43,296 bases of DNA from a virus (IMGVR_UViG_3300036832_001336:1-43296); one strand, 5' to 3'; positions 34,100 to 41,311 are shown, counted from the first letter of the stretch. Notes: generated by a model not told the origin, from the letters alone. Made by a program: numbers and translations.

Positions 34100-34450
34100 T
34101 TGAATTTTAACGGCCGCTTCATCCTGGACGAACACGGCGAACCGCAGCCCTGCGAGGATTTGCTCACCTGGGGCGCCTGGTTTGAGACGAGCGGAGACGC
34201 GCGCCGCGTGGCCCTCGATGAAGTGGGCCCGTACCGAATCTCAACCGTGTTTTTAGGCCTGGATCACAGTTGGACTCCGATGGAGGATCCACTCACCTAT
34301 CAGCCGGTTTTATGGGAAACCGCGATATTTGCCGGCGATTCGATGACAGCCATGCGCCGTTACGTTTCGCGCGCCGATGCGCTCCGCGGACACCGCGAAT
34401 TTATCAAGATCCTGCAGCAAGCTCCTGCAGAGGGAAGCAGAAAATTTTGA
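34100..34450 (+). CDS. Hypothetical phage protein, TTG start
   Basis: A 116-residue protein read from TTG, with GCGGGGGA about eight bases upstream. It opens FNGRFILDEHGEPQPCEDLL and has YRISTVFLGLDHSWTPMEDP and ETAIFAGDSM, a pattern I have seen in phage early-region hypothetical proteins of similar length. The Trp/Asp-rich middle suggests a small folded domain. Function unknown. It sits one base after the preceding stop, within the replication module. Confidence 0.6.
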   Translation: MNFNGRFILDEHGEPQPCEDLLTWGAWFETSGDARRVALDEVGPYRISTVFLGLDHSWTPMEDPLTYQPVLWETAIFAGDSMTAMRRYVSRADALRGHREFIKILQQAPAEGSRKF

Positions 34451-34462
34451 ACGGGGGAACAG

Positions 34463-34651
34463 ATGAAAGTGAAATTTGACGTACACATTGATGGAACGCT
34501 ACCGGATTGCCTGGAAATCGAAGCGCGCGACGAACAAAGCGCTATCAATCACGCCGTTGATTACATCATCGACCGGCTAACTTTCACCGTGAGAACACAG
34601 GAGGAACCTGGTGGATCAAATTGTGATCAAGTTAAACCGCGATCAGTTTGA
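34463..34651 (+). CDS. Small hypothetical protein
   Basis: A 62-residue protein starting MKVKFDVHIDGTLPDC. GGGGGAAC precedes the ATG by a few bases. The first 45 residues look like a small ferredoxin-like beta-alpha-beta unit (LEIEARDEQSAINHAVDYII), while the last 20 residues, which overlap the next gene in another frame, look unstructured. No family recognised. Confidence 0.5.
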   Translation: MKVKFDVHIDGTLPDCLEIEARDEQSAINHAVDYIIDRLTFTVRTQEEPGGSNCDQVKPRSV

Positions 34652-34817
34652 TGTGCTTTTACTTGCGCTCGGGTACGCCACCGGCGCCGCGGACAGGGAC
34701 GGCAATCGGAAATTTTTCAATGCGTTCATGCGCATCACCAACGCCGTGAACCGCGACAACCCGAATTTCACGCCTTATGCGATCGAGGGAGAGGATGAGA
34801 CTCCGCAACCTGGTTGA
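34611..34817 (+). CDS. Small hypothetical protein, GTG start
   Basis: A 68-residue protein read from GTG, preceded by GGAGG. The sequence VIKLNRDQFDVLLLALGYAT followed by NAFMRITNAVNRDN is helical and amphipathic, with an acidic tail. It overlaps the previous gene by 41 bases. The ribosome-binding site and codon pattern support it as real, but no family is known to me. Confidence 0.55.
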   Translation: MDQIVIKLNRDQFDVLLLALGYATGAADRDGNRKFFNAFMRITNAVNRDNPNFTPYAIEGEDETPQPG

Positions 34818-34857
34818 GTTTCTGTTAGCGCTCACTGGACTTTTGGCCGGCCTTTGA
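34795..34857 (+). CDS. Possible 20-residue hydrophobic peptide
   Basis: ATG followed by codons for RLRNLVEFLLALTGLLAGL and a stop. The peptide would form one hydrophobic helix with a basic start. GAGGGAGAGG precedes it directly, within the end of the previous gene. Too short for confidence, but this type of tiny membrane peptide exists in phages. Confidence 0.25.
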   Translation: MRLRNLVEFLLALTGLLAGL

Positions 34858-34866
34858 AGGAGGCAC

Positions 34867-35112
34867 ATGGAACAAGAGCAGTACGTCATTCGCATGAAGA
34901 ACGGTTTTTACTTTGCCGGCATCGAGCAGCAGGGAGCGAAGCCGGCGAAGATTGTCACCATCACCGGACCTACCAACGCGGCCAAATTTCCAAGCAGGAT
35001 GGCCGCTTTAGCACAAATGAATTTCGGTATTGAATTTGCCGGCGCCGCGATCCTTCGCTACGGCGCCGCTTCGATGGCCCTCGATGCACTCAAGAAGGGG
35101 CGGCCGCAATGA
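34867..35112 (+). CDS. Small hypothetical protein
   Basis: An 81-residue protein starting MEQEQYVIRMKNGFYFAG with GAAGGAGG upstream. It appears to be a small beta-rich domain followed by helices (KFPSRMAALAQMNFGIEF, SMALDALKKGR). The stop overlaps the next start as ATGA. Located among early-region genes; unknown function. Confidence 0.6.
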   Translation: MEQEQYVIRMKNGFYFAGIEQQGAKPAKIVTITGPTNAAKFPSRMAALAQMNFGIEFAGAAILRYGAASMALDALKKGRPQ

Positions 35113-35300
35113 GCAGCGAAGTGCACGAGGTACGCATACCGCTCGATGAAGAAATGTTGCGCGATCTTCTGGCCGGCCAGGTTGTCACCGTTCCAGTTAT
35201 CCGGCCAGATGGTAATGATTACGTGGTTCAGTTTGCGCTAAAAGATATTGGATGGGACCGCATCCAACGCGCGCTTGACGATGCCATGAGGCGCCGATGA
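35109..35300 (+). CDS. Small hypothetical protein
   Basis: A 63-residue protein, MSSEVHEVRIPLDEEMLRDL, with the pattern strand, helix, LAGQVVTVPVIRPDG strand pair, then helix IQRALDDAMRRR. It is embedded by ATGA overlaps with both neighbours, so it is translated with the helicase loader. No family recognised. Confidence 0.6.
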   Translation: MSSEVHEVRIPLDEEMLRDLLAGQVVTVPVIRPDGNDYVVQFALKDIGWDRIQRALDDAMRRR

Positions 35301-36019
35301 CGTGCGAGAAGTGCCAGGGGATTGGTTTAGTTCCCACCGCAACCGGCTCGATCGAGTGCGACTGTCAAACCCAGGCGCGCACCGCGGCGAGGCTGAAGCG
35401 CGCGCACATTCCCCGCGGTTTCGAGAACTCGAGTTTTTTTAACTTTCAAAAGACCGCAGAGACGGCGCGCGCGATCGGAACCGCTTGGAAATTTTGCGAG
35501 GAGTTTATACCCGGCAATTGCGGCCGGATCCGCGGACTGCTTTTCTCGGGCAGCGTGGGCGCCGGCAAGACGCATCTTGCAGTGGCCACGCTAAGGCAGC
35601 TCATAGGGAGTAAGGGAATCGACGGGTATTTTGTGGACGTGCACGAACTGTTAGACCGTTTGCGCTCGAGCTACGACACCGACAACAGCGATACCCAGGC
35701 CGGCATCTTGCGGCCGATCATGACGGCGGACCTGGTTGTGATTGATGAGCTCGGAGCGGAACGGCCAACAGACTGGAGCTTTGAAACTCTCGAGCTGGTA
35801 ATCGGAGGCCTTTACAACAAAACCGTACCGGTCATCGTCACAACCAACCTCGAGAACCTGGGCCCCGGCGCCTCGAGAGCAACGAGCACTAATGAGTATC
35901 AACGGGTAATGAAGCAAGACACGCTTGGCGATCGCATCGGCGCCAGGATGTTTAGCCGGCTGCAGCAGATGTGCCTACCTGTCGAAATCAAAGGCCCTGA
36001 TTGGAGGGCGAAAGGATGA
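35297..36019 (+). CDS. DnaC-like helicase loader (AAA+ ATPase)
   Basis: A 240-residue protein. The N terminus carries a small zinc-binding motif CEKCQGIG with ECDC (Cys 3, 6, 21, 23). Walker A is GSVGAGKTH (residues 85-93) and Walker B is LVVIDELG (146-153), followed by sensor 1 VIVTTNLEN and a late Arg-containing DRIGARMFSRL, as in DnaC/IstB-type loaders. It would open the host replicative helicase ring at the phage origin. No phage helicase or polymerase is visible, so the host replisome must be recruited. The start overlaps the previous stop as ATGA. Confidence 0.82.
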   Translation: MTCEKCQGIGLVPTATGSIECDCQTQARTAARLKRAHIPRGFENSSFFNFQKTAETARAIGTAWKFCEEFIPGNCGRIRGLLFSGSVGAGKTHLAVATLRQLIGSKGIDGYFVDVHELLDRLRSSYDTDNSDTQAGILRPIMTADLVVIDELGAERPTDWSFETLELVIGGLYNKTVPVIVTTNLENLGPGASRATSTNEYQRVMKQDTLGDRIGARMFSRLQQMCLPVEIKGPDWRAKG

Positions 36020-36276
36020 GCAAGCGAAAGATGAGCACGGACGAGTTTAACCAGGTGATCGGAGAACGATTGCGCACCATGAGAGAGGGCGCCGGCTTGA
36101 CCCAGGAACAAATGGCCGAGCGCTTGAAAGTCCACCCCAACACGGTTTCAAACTACGAGCGCGGCTTCGGAGTGATGACCGTTCTGTTTTTGCGCGCTTG
36201 TCACGTCACCGGCAACGATGCCGGCAAGATGATGGCCTCTATCTGGCAACACAACCGAAAGCATGGACCGCTATGA
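36016..36276 (+). CDS. XRE-family HTH regulator
   Basis: An 86-residue protein. Residues 14-62 form a Cro/CI-type helix-turn-helix: VIGERLRTMREGAGLTQEQMAERL, then HPNTVSNYERG as the recognition helix. A short C-terminal extension with FLRACHVTGNDAGK follows. There is no dimerisation or peptidase domain, so it resembles a Cro-type or small transcription regulator. It is co-translated with the helicase loader (ATGA), so it may control the replication operon. The AACTAGGTT/ACCTAT elements elsewhere are candidate targets; this is untested. Confidence 0.75.
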   Translation: MSKRKMSTDEFNQVIGERLRTMREGAGLTQEQMAERLKVHPNTVSNYERGFGVMTVLFLRACHVTGNDAGKMMASIWQHNRKHGPL

Positions 36277-36443
36277 ACGCAGACGAATTGGAAAAAATGG
36301 GTAAGCAACTAGCTAATGAGCTATTCGACCGAATACGCTCCATGCAAATCCCCGCGTCACACATGATGCTGGTCATCAAGTGTTTCGAGGAGCGCTGGAT
36401 AACGATCCGGCAAGAACACGTGAGGAAAGCGGCGGGGATTTAG
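36273..36443 (+). CDS. Small helical hypothetical protein
   Basis: A 56-residue protein starting MNADELEKMGKQLANEL in an ATGA overlap with the HTH gene. Two amphipathic helices with the segment FERWITIR variant in the second. No recognised family; perhaps a partner of the HTH protein because the two are translationally coupled. Confidence 0.55.
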   Translation: MNADELEKMGKQLANELFDRIRSMQIPASHMMLVIKCFEERWITIRQEHVRKAAGI

Positions 36444-36445
36444 CC

Positions 36446-36736
36446 ATGGATGATGAGCGCGGCGTTTGTTTTGTGTGCGGGTGTACGGACTCTTCGCCTT
36501 GTACAGTGGCCACCGCGCGCGGCGTAAGGCCTTGCGCCTGGGCCAACCTCGAGCGAACGCTATGTGATCACCCCGATTGCATGGAAGAGGCCCTAGCCTG
36601 TCCTCTGTGCGGAATCTCGATTGAGGCTCACACCCCACTGATGGAGGCCGCCTGTTTGCTCCGCGAACGCCGCGGCGAACCGGGAGCCCATTGGATTAAC
36701 GCGCACATCGAGAGCATAATGCGCGGGTATGGGTGA
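36446..36736 (+). CDS. Cys-rich zinc-binding phage protein
   Basis: A 96-residue protein starting MDDERGVCFVCGC. The Cys spacing (C8, C11, C13, then C20, PCAWANLERTLCDHPDC and ACPLCG) defines at least one zinc site and matches a small phage family with a C-x-W-x-x-x-x-x-x-LC-x-x-x-x-C pattern. Function unknown; nucleic-acid or protein binding is likely. It is the last gene of the replication module and is followed after 73 bases by a strong terminator. Confidence 0.65.
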   Translation: MDDERGVCFVCGCTDSSPCTVATARGVRPCAWANLERTLCDHPDCMEEALACPLCGISIEAHTPLMEAACLLRERRGEPGAHWINAHIESIMRGYG

Positions 36737-36809
36737 GAAGGAGGCGCCCGATCGACGAGAAAATCACAAAAAATCATCTCCGTAATTTGAAGACTCGATT
36801 TTGAGAACG

Positions 36810-36840
36810 CGGCGCCCCAGGGAGTTGGGCGCCGTTTTTT
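36810..36840 (+). terminator. Strong rho-independent terminator
   Basis: A perfect 8-bp stem CGGCGCCC/GGGCGCCG (36810-36817 with 36827-36834) with a nine-base loop, followed directly by six T. This ends the plus-strand replication module 74 bases after the last stop codon. Confidence 0.8.
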
Positions 36841-37605
36841 CGTGGATTCCGCGCGAGATCCGCGCACGAAAAAGCCGACCCAGGAAGGCCGGCTCATTCG
36901 CTCCAAAAATTTACGGGGGTGGGGTCATTTGGTTGGGAGTTTCTTGCCGGAAACCTGAGCAACCGGTACCACGGAAGGCACCCGCCCCCTAAGAAAAGAT
37001 ATTTACACGTAAGCCCTTCCGGCGCAAGACTCTATATGCCGGAAACTTGAAAACCAATGTACACAAGTCAGCAACACATCCCGCCCACACAAGCAGCTCG
37101 AGGGATAGCTGTATTCCGGTTGCGCCTCTGCATGGTGGACTTCATCCCAGGGGTGAGCGATCGCATACAGGATGAGCAAAATTTGTCCCGTCGCTCAACA
37201 AACAGGACTAACGGCTTAACTCCAGCAAAGTAAGGCACATAGGTAGATGGCCATGTCGCCGCCTGATGTGACCCAACGGGGATGGAGAAAACTATGCGGT
37301 TAAGGGTTCCCCGCTGAAGTAGCTTCTCAGCGGCTTTCCAGGCAACGACTGCCCGAGTGCAGATGTGACGACTTGCGACCTGGTACGAATGGCAGAGAAA
37401 GAACCCACAAGGCGAAGCATTGGTTTGGCGGTTTTTCCTTATAGGTTTTTCGGCGTGGGATGCTTTTGAGGCTTCCATGAGCGCTGGGCGAGGAAAGAAA
37501 CCGCTTTGGTTTCTCTCCCCGCGCCCCTCTCTTCCCGCTTCCGATCGCCACCGTTTCTCTTATCTGCTAGAAACGGGGAAAGTCGTACTATGGTTCAAAT
37601 TCGGA
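36841..37605. other. Hairpin-rich region without convincing gene
   Basis: About 765 bases between the plus-strand terminator and the end of the minus-strand partition operon. GC falls to around 50% in the centre. Perfect hairpins include TTCCGGC/GCCGGAA (37017-37023 with 37038-37044), CCGCTGA/TCAGCGG (37311-37317 with 37327-37333), AGAAACC/GGTTTCT (37496-37502 with 37508-37514) and CCGTTTC/GAAACGG (37551-37557 with 37570-37576). A direct repeat TGCCGGAAAC occurs at 36945 and 37037. The longest open frame (37068-37478, minus, 136 codons) has no ribosome-binding site and atypical composition. Candidates are a structured RNA, a plasmid origin or the partition centromere. Confidence 0.5.
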
Positions 37606-37857
37606 TCAAGGGTTTGACTCGAGCGCGCGCAGCTTTTCAACGGCCGCGGCAATTATGAACGCCGTGCGATTGTTAAAGCCGGCCGGCCGCATGGCCTTGT
37701 CGATGCGCGCCAGGGTGCTTTTCGGCACATTGACGGTAATGGTTTGGAGCTCATGACCATCCTCGGCCGCGGCGCCATTCGAGGCGGAGCGGATAAACTT
37801 TTCCGCTTTGGAATCGCTGGACTTCAGTACCTTGGATTTGGGACGTGTGGCAATCAT
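37606..37857 (-). CDS. Ribbon-helix-helix partition partner (ParG-like)
   Basis: An 83-residue protein with a disordered basic N terminus (residues 1-33) and a C-terminal ribbon-helix-helix domain: ELQTITVNVPKSTLARIDKA followed by NNRTAFIIAAAVEKLRAL. This is the layout of ParG/Omega-type centromere-binding proteins, whose flexible N-terminal arm stimulates the ParA ATPase. It lies directly downstream of ParA, starting at the base after its stop. That pairing and order fit type Ib partition. The centromere would be expected near the operon ends, in 38527-38610 or 36841-37605. Confidence 0.75.
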   Translation of the reverse strand: MIATRPKSKVLKSSDSKAEKFIRSASNGAAAEDGHELQTITVNVPKSTLARIDKAMRPAGFNNRTAFIIAAAVEKLRALESNP

Positions 37858-38526
37858 TTATGCGCTTTTCCTTTCAAGCATGGAGTTTGGAAATACAAAG
37901 GCTAAGACCCGCTCAAAATCGACTCGAGCAGGGTCCCCAGGGTGAAGGAGCTCTAAGACGCTAGAACCCTGCGCCGCGGCGTTTGGATAGGCCTTGCGGC
38001 GCACCAGAGGATAGGGGCATACTTCGACCCCTTCCACGTCACGGAGCGCGCCTAGAGCCTCTAGGTTGTCTTTTCCGGTAGGATCCGCACCGTTGAGAAC
38101 CGCCAGGGCAGCCAGATCCTCATTGACTTCCCGAGCTTCCCGAACCAGCTCCGCCGTCGAATCGACGCCCCACAGGTCAAAGGAGCGCGGCGCCGCGGGG
38201 ATTACTACGAGATCCGAAACTGTGAGCGCGGCGCGCAGACTTCCGGTATCGCGGCCGCCCACGTCGATAACAATGTGACCGTATTTGTCATGGAGTTGCC
38301 GCACCTGGGTGCGGATAGCGGCGCCGTGGAGCGCAACCGCGGTATACCCAGGACTCGCCCCGTCTCGAGCGGCCGAGCGGAGCTCTGTAAAGGCGATCGC
38401 ATGGCCCTGTTCGTCGCCGTCGATCAAAAGCACATCGGCGCCGGCCGCGGCCAGGCCAATCACCAGGTTGATGGCGAAGGTTGTTTTCCCTACCCCGCCT
38501 TTGGTAGAACCAACTGTGATAACCAT
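37858..38526 (-). CDS. parA: ParA partition ATPase
   Basis: A 222-residue P-loop ATPase with the deviant Walker A KGGVGKTTF (residues 9-17), LIDGDEQGHA as the A' motif (about 35-44), and HIVIDVGGRDTGSL as Walker B/switch (about 84-98). It has no N-terminal HTH extension, as in type Ib ParA proteins. Such ATPases bind nucleoid DNA and move the centromere-bound partner complex so that each daughter cell receives a copy. Together with the ribbon-helix-helix gene it suggests stable maintenance as a plasmid. The operon reads leftward from a promoter region shared with the gene at 38611. Confidence 0.88.
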   Translation of the reverse strand: MVITVGSTKGGVGKTTFAINLVIGLAAAGADVLLIDGDEQGHAIAFTELRSAARDGASPGYTAVALHGAAIRTQVRQLHDKYGHIVIDVGGRDTGSLRAALTVSDLVVIPAAPRSFDLWGVDSTAELVREAREVNEDLAALAVLNGADPTGKDNLEALGALRDVEGVEVCPYPLVRRKAYPNAAAQGSSVLELLHPGDPARVDFERVLAFVFPNSMLERKSA

Positions 38527-38610
38527 TCAGTACCCTCGAGCTTTCATGAGATAAGGGTACAGACTAGCCCCGGCCAATGCAATACCTAGGTTGTATACAG
38601 GTTTGATCCC
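38527..38610. promoter_or_regulatory. Divergent promoter/operator of par operon
   Basis: On the minus strand TTGCAT and TACCCT are spaced by 17 bases, upstream of parA. On the plus side, TACCTAGGTTGTATAC spans 38584-38599; its CTAGGTT half matches the tandem elements upstream of the right-hand operon. TATACA (38594-38599) lies 11 bases before the next start codon, which has no Shine-Dalgarno sequence. The region is a good candidate for autorepression by the partition proteins. Confidence 0.45.
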
Positions 38611-39423
38611 ATGAGCAGCCAAACCACGACGACGAGTATCACCATGACCGTGATTGATTTCATTCAATCGGATTTGGATTACCACACCCGCACCGACGCG
38701 ACCGTAAACCCTCGAGCTTCCGAGCTCATAGCGCCCTATTCAGACGGCGCCCAGGTCAGCCCCATGACCTTTGTTAATTACTACAAAACCGACATGGGCG
38801 GAGGCTTGGCCGCGAAAGACTTTCCGTTTACGCTCAACCAGGACGGCAGCCCGATGTATTTCGGAATGGATTGGCTGCTAGTGTTTCGCGCGGATATGTG
38901 GCCAAAGATCGCGCGCCTCGAGCTTGACGATAAGGTAATGTGTGCCGACGCCACGCACAGCACCACCGTGCCGGCCGAGCAGATGAATGAATCCCACCAG
39001 TGGAACGCCGACACCCAGGAGTGGCAATACGACCCGGACGGCCAGGGATGGCAGGGAATTGGATTCAAGCCGGCGCCGATGCTCCTCTCGAGCAACGGCC
39101 AGGTGCAGGTAAACGACATAAGATTTCGATGGTATTGGAACGGCAAACATGGGACGGCCGGCCGGTGGAGCTCATTGCAGATGAGCCAGAACGCGGAACT
39201 CTACAACTTGCCGGCCAGGTTCCAAAATTTACCCTTGATTGCGGAGAAATGGGCGGGACCGCTCCGCCATCCTCAGATTCAAACCGAGGGGAAATTGCCG
39301 GCAGGACTCGCCGCGGATTGGCACGCTTTCAGCCTCTACCGCGGCCGCCTCATACAAGCAACGGCGCCGATCCCCATAGAGCTCCCATGGGCGCCGGCGC
39401 CGTCATTCAGAGTGAAAAGTTAG
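38611..39423 (+). CDS. Hypothetical protein, possible lysogenic conversion gene
   Basis: A 270-residue protein starting MSSQTTTTSITMTVIDF. Notable are many Trp and aromatic residues (WQYDPDGQGWQGIGFKP, FRWYWNGKHGTAGRW), which suggest a beta-rich globular protein. No signal peptide and no recognised domain. It is isolated: divergent from parA, convergent with the leftward accessory operon and with its own control region and no Shine-Dalgarno sequence. Lone, independently controlled genes like this are often expressed from the prophage or plasmid state, but this is inference. Its stop overlaps the end of the small gene at 39420 by four bases. Confidence 0.6.
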   Translation: MSSQTTTTSITMTVIDFIQSDLDYHTRTDATVNPRASELIAPYSDGAQVSPMTFVNYYKTDMGGGLAAKDFPFTLNQDGSPMYFGMDWLLVFRADMWPKIARLELDDKVMCADATHSTTVPAEQMNESHQWNADTQEWQYDPDGQGWQGIGFKPAPMLLSSNGQVQVNDIRFRWYWNGKHGTAGRWSSLQMSQNAELYNLPARFQNLPLIAEKWAGPLRHPQIQTEGKLPAGLAADWHAFSLYRGRLIQATAPIPIELPWAPAPSFRVKS

Positions 39424-39587
39424 TAGCCCTTCGACCCAGGCCTGTACACGTTCAAAGCGTTTGAGATCCGTAGCGCCATGGTGTGAGACACGGCGTTACA
39501 GATGAACTCGGAACCCCTCATGACGGTTTTTTGAACGGCCACAAATTTAGGGATTTCGCGCGCGATCGGTGGAGAATTGGCACCCAT
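39420..39587 (-). CDS. 55-residue hypothetical protein
   Basis: Starts MGANSPPIAREIPKFVAVQK, with AGAGG about nine bases upstream on the minus strand. The rest (VMRGSEFICNAVSHTMALRI) is helical. It is the last gene of the leftward operon and ends within the stop of the convergent gene. No family recognised. Confidence 0.5.
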   Translation of the reverse strand: MGANSPPIAREIPKFVAVQKTVMRGSEFICNAVSHTMALRISNALNVYRPGSKGY

Positions 39588-39599
39588 TTAGAAAACCTC

Positions 39600-39749
39600 T
39601 CAGAGAGCAAGCATAGTTAGAATTGTGAACAGCCAAGCGACCAGGAAACCGGCCGCGAACGCTACTAAACCTCTGAGGATGCGCCGCGGCGCCGGCCAGG
39701 AGCTAGGCGCATCCGTGAGGATAGATTCGAACAGGTAAGGCTTATTCAT
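39600..39749 (-). CDS. 49-residue membrane protein
   Basis: Starts MNKPYLFESILTDAPSSWPA and has a single membrane helix at residues about 27-48 (LVAFAAGFLVAWLFTILTML). The start overlaps the end of the upstream gene by eight bases, with AGGG just before it. Function unknown. Confidence 0.55.
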   Translation of the reverse strand: MNKPYLFESILTDAPSSWPAPRRILRGLVAFAAGFLVAWLFTILTMLAL

Positions 39750-39909
39750 CTTCGCCCTGTTCTTTCAGAACGCGGCCGGCAATTTGCACGATCGCATTAA
39801 GATCGCTCAGGTTTACATATTTGCCCAGGCGCGCCTCATTGATTTGAGACAGCTTTTCAAGCACGAGCGCGCGCACTATCGCAATTTGATGGAGCGTGAG
39901 TTTTTCCAT
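39742..39909 (-). CDS. 55-residue hypothetical protein
   Basis: Starts MEKLTLHQIAIVRALVLEKL with AAGGGGAA directly upstream, which is why a 106-codon upstream extension is rejected: that extension is antisense noise over the next gene. The protein is helical with NLSDLNAIVQIAGRV. Part of the leftward accessory operon; no family recognised. Confidence 0.6.
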   Translation of the reverse strand: MEKLTLHQIAIVRALVLEKLSQINEARLGKYVNLSDLNAIVQIAGRVLKEQGEDE

Positions 39910-39919
39910 AGCTTCCCCT

Positions 39920-40252
39920 TTACATGCAATCGCAATGTTGCCCGAATCTGATGTGATGGATTTCGCAAACGACCGGCAGAACCGCGGCGCCGGCGCCCTC
40001 AAACACTGAGGGATTTCGCAAATAGGCGCCGATAATCGCGCTTTCCGGTATCTGAGGATTGCGCAAGTAGCGCTCGATGATGGCATCGAGCGTATGTATC
40101 GCCTCTTCATATCCCCCGAACGGATCCGCGAAGGTTGTATGTTCTGTATCAATGGCGCCGTTAGTAAACAGCGGCGCCGCCTCGAGCTCATCTTCGTTGA
40201 GGCGGAAAGCGGATCCGTAGGCCTCAACTTTCAACCAGGACGTTGTAATCAA
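39920..40252 (-). CDS. Hypothetical protein, TTG start
   Basis: A 110-residue protein beginning at a TTG that overlaps the stop of the upstream gene (TTGA). The sequence VEAYGSAFRLNEDELEAAPL and GGYEEAIHTLDAIIERYLRN suggests a small folded domain, with Cys and His near the C terminus (PVVCEIHHIRF, HCDC) that might bind metal. No family recognised. Coupled to its upstream neighbour by the overlap. Confidence 0.6.
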   Translation of the reverse strand: MITTSWLKVEAYGSAFRLNEDELEAAPLFTNGAIDTEHTTFADPFGGYEEAIHTLDAIIERYLRNPQIPESAIIGAYLRNPSVFEGAGAAVLPVVCEIHHIRFGQHCDCM

Positions 40253-40587
40253 TTGGCACCATCCCGCGCGAACAATTCCAGGGCGCCGGCATAACGCGGA
40301 TCCCCTGGGAAAATGGATTCATGTTGCAGCTTCATATCTCCGCGCATGATGGAAACATGCCCGTAGAGAGTGAGCTCCGCGATATAGGTACGGCCATCGT
40401 CCCCGTCAACGATGCGCGCCATTTTCGCAAAGGCTAGTTTTTTTGCGGCGCCGTCTGTAGTGCGTACCGCGCGCTCACCGCGCTTTGGATCCCGCTCGAT
40501 TTCAAACCGAGCAGTGACGCGCTTTTGTCCACTTGGCCAATCAGGAATGATGGCCACCATTCGAGGATTACTGTATTTCGTTTCCAT
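40249..40587 (-). CDS. Hypothetical beta-rich protein
   Basis: A 112-residue protein starting METKYSNPRMVAIIPDWPSG, with GGAAGGGAA shortly upstream. A beta-rich centre (GRTYIAELTLYGHVSIMRGD) and basic patches (ERDPKRGERAVR) are visible. No recognised domain; perhaps nucleic-acid binding. It is preceded by an intergenic hairpin at 40622-40641. Confidence 0.6.
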   Translation of the reverse strand: METKYSNPRMVAIIPDWPSGQKRVTARFEIERDPKRGERAVRTTDGAAKKLAFAKMARIVDGDDGRTYIAELTLYGHVSIMRGDMKLQHESIFPGDPRYAGALELFARDGAN

Positions 40588-40621
40588 TTAGTTCCCTTCC
40601 GTTTGAGATTTGGCTACCGAG

Positions 40622-40641
40622 ATCCCAGGAGCCCCTGGGAT
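40622..40641. other. Perfect intergenic hairpin
   Basis: ATCCCAGG (40622-40629) pairs with CCTGGGAT (40634-40641) around a four-base loop AGCC. It lies between two minus-strand genes 34 bases before the next start. There is no T run on the minus strand, so it is more likely an RNA-processing or stability element than a terminator. Confidence 0.45.
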
Positions 40642-40663
40642 TTCGCTCCCGCCGCGGAGCTCA

Positions 40664-40942
40664 TCAGCCGGCAATGATGGAGCGCAACCGCGCGCGCTCC
40701 CGAAAATACTCGAAACTCCCAGGAGTCCACTCCGCGGCCGCGGCGTTATGTATCTCGAGCTCGCGAAAGGTATCCTCTAGCGCGTCCGCGGCCTCTATGG
40801 CGCGCTCGAAAGCAGTTTTAAGGTCAAAGGTTGCCACGAGCGCGCGCGCATCCTCAAAGCGCTCCAGGTTGCGGATTTCGCGCTGACATTGTGCAATCAG
40901 ACTTTCAAGCGCATGTTTAGCTGGCAGTTTGTCAATTTGCAT
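40664..40942 (-). CDS. Helical hypothetical protein
   Basis: A 92-residue, almost entirely helical protein starting MQIDKLPAKHALESLIAQCQ, with FERAIEAADALEDTFRELEI in the middle. GAGAGGAAA lies about eight to ten bases upstream. No family recognised. Separated by 15 bases from the upstream Cys-rich gene. Confidence 0.6.
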   Translation of the reverse strand: MQIDKLPAKHALESLIAQCQREIRNLERFEDARALVATFDLKTAFERAIEAADALEDTFRELEIHNAAAAEWTPGSFEYFRERARLRSIIAG

Positions 40943-40957
40943 GGGTGAAATTTCCTC

Positions 40958-41311
40958 TCAATTTTGGAACAGATTGGACTGATGGGAGCTCATGAAAGCG
41001 AAGCCGGCGCCGTGATTCTTCCCGCCGCAGTGGCACTCACAATTTGGACCGCGCGCGCTCATGCACTGCCCGTTGCACGCATGGTTAGAGGGATTAGCGC
41101 TGTACTCTATCGCGCGCTCAACTGGATGAACGGCGCCGCAGAGCTCACACGTTCCAAACTGATACAGGTTGCCCGAGCGGCGAATCTTTTCCGCTTGCAG
41201 GATTGGCCGGCCGATTAAGAGCTCGAGCTCCGGCCGCGGCCGCCATGCACAATGCAATAGGCGCGCCGCGGAGCTCGAGCAATTGCCATAGTAGCGGAGC
41301 TCAGTTTTCAC
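40958..41311 (-). CDS. Cys/His-rich hypothetical protein, GTG start
   Basis: A 117-residue protein starting at a GTG that overlaps the stop of the ArdC-like gene (GTGA). The second half is Cys/His-rich: FGTCELCGAVHPVERA, HACNGQCMSARGPNCECHCG, enough for two zinc sites. The first half is basic. No family recognised. Translation is coupled to the antirestriction gene, so the two may work together. Confidence 0.6.
   Translation of the reverse strand: MKTELRYYGNCSSSAARLLHCAWRPRPELELLIGRPILQAEKIRRSGNLYQFGTCELCGAVHPVERAIEYSANPSNHACNGQCMSARGPNCECHCGGKNHGAGFAFMSSHQSNLFQN

Noticed and set aside
36841-36905. CRISPR array or tRNA genes in spacers
   Set aside because: No regularly spaced direct repeats with unique spacers of CRISPR length and no cloverleaf with a TTC loop were seen anywhere; the 13-bp repeats are too short and too close.
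37068-37478. 136-codon minus-strand frame in the non-coding region
   Set aside because: No ribosome-binding site, no recognisable domain, and composition unlike neighbouring genes. Kept as a possible alternative only.
39910-40227. Long N-terminal extension of the gene ending at 39742
   Set aside because: It overlaps most of the gene at 39920-40252 in another frame, is Arg/Ser-rich noise, and AAGGGGAA supports the start at 39909.
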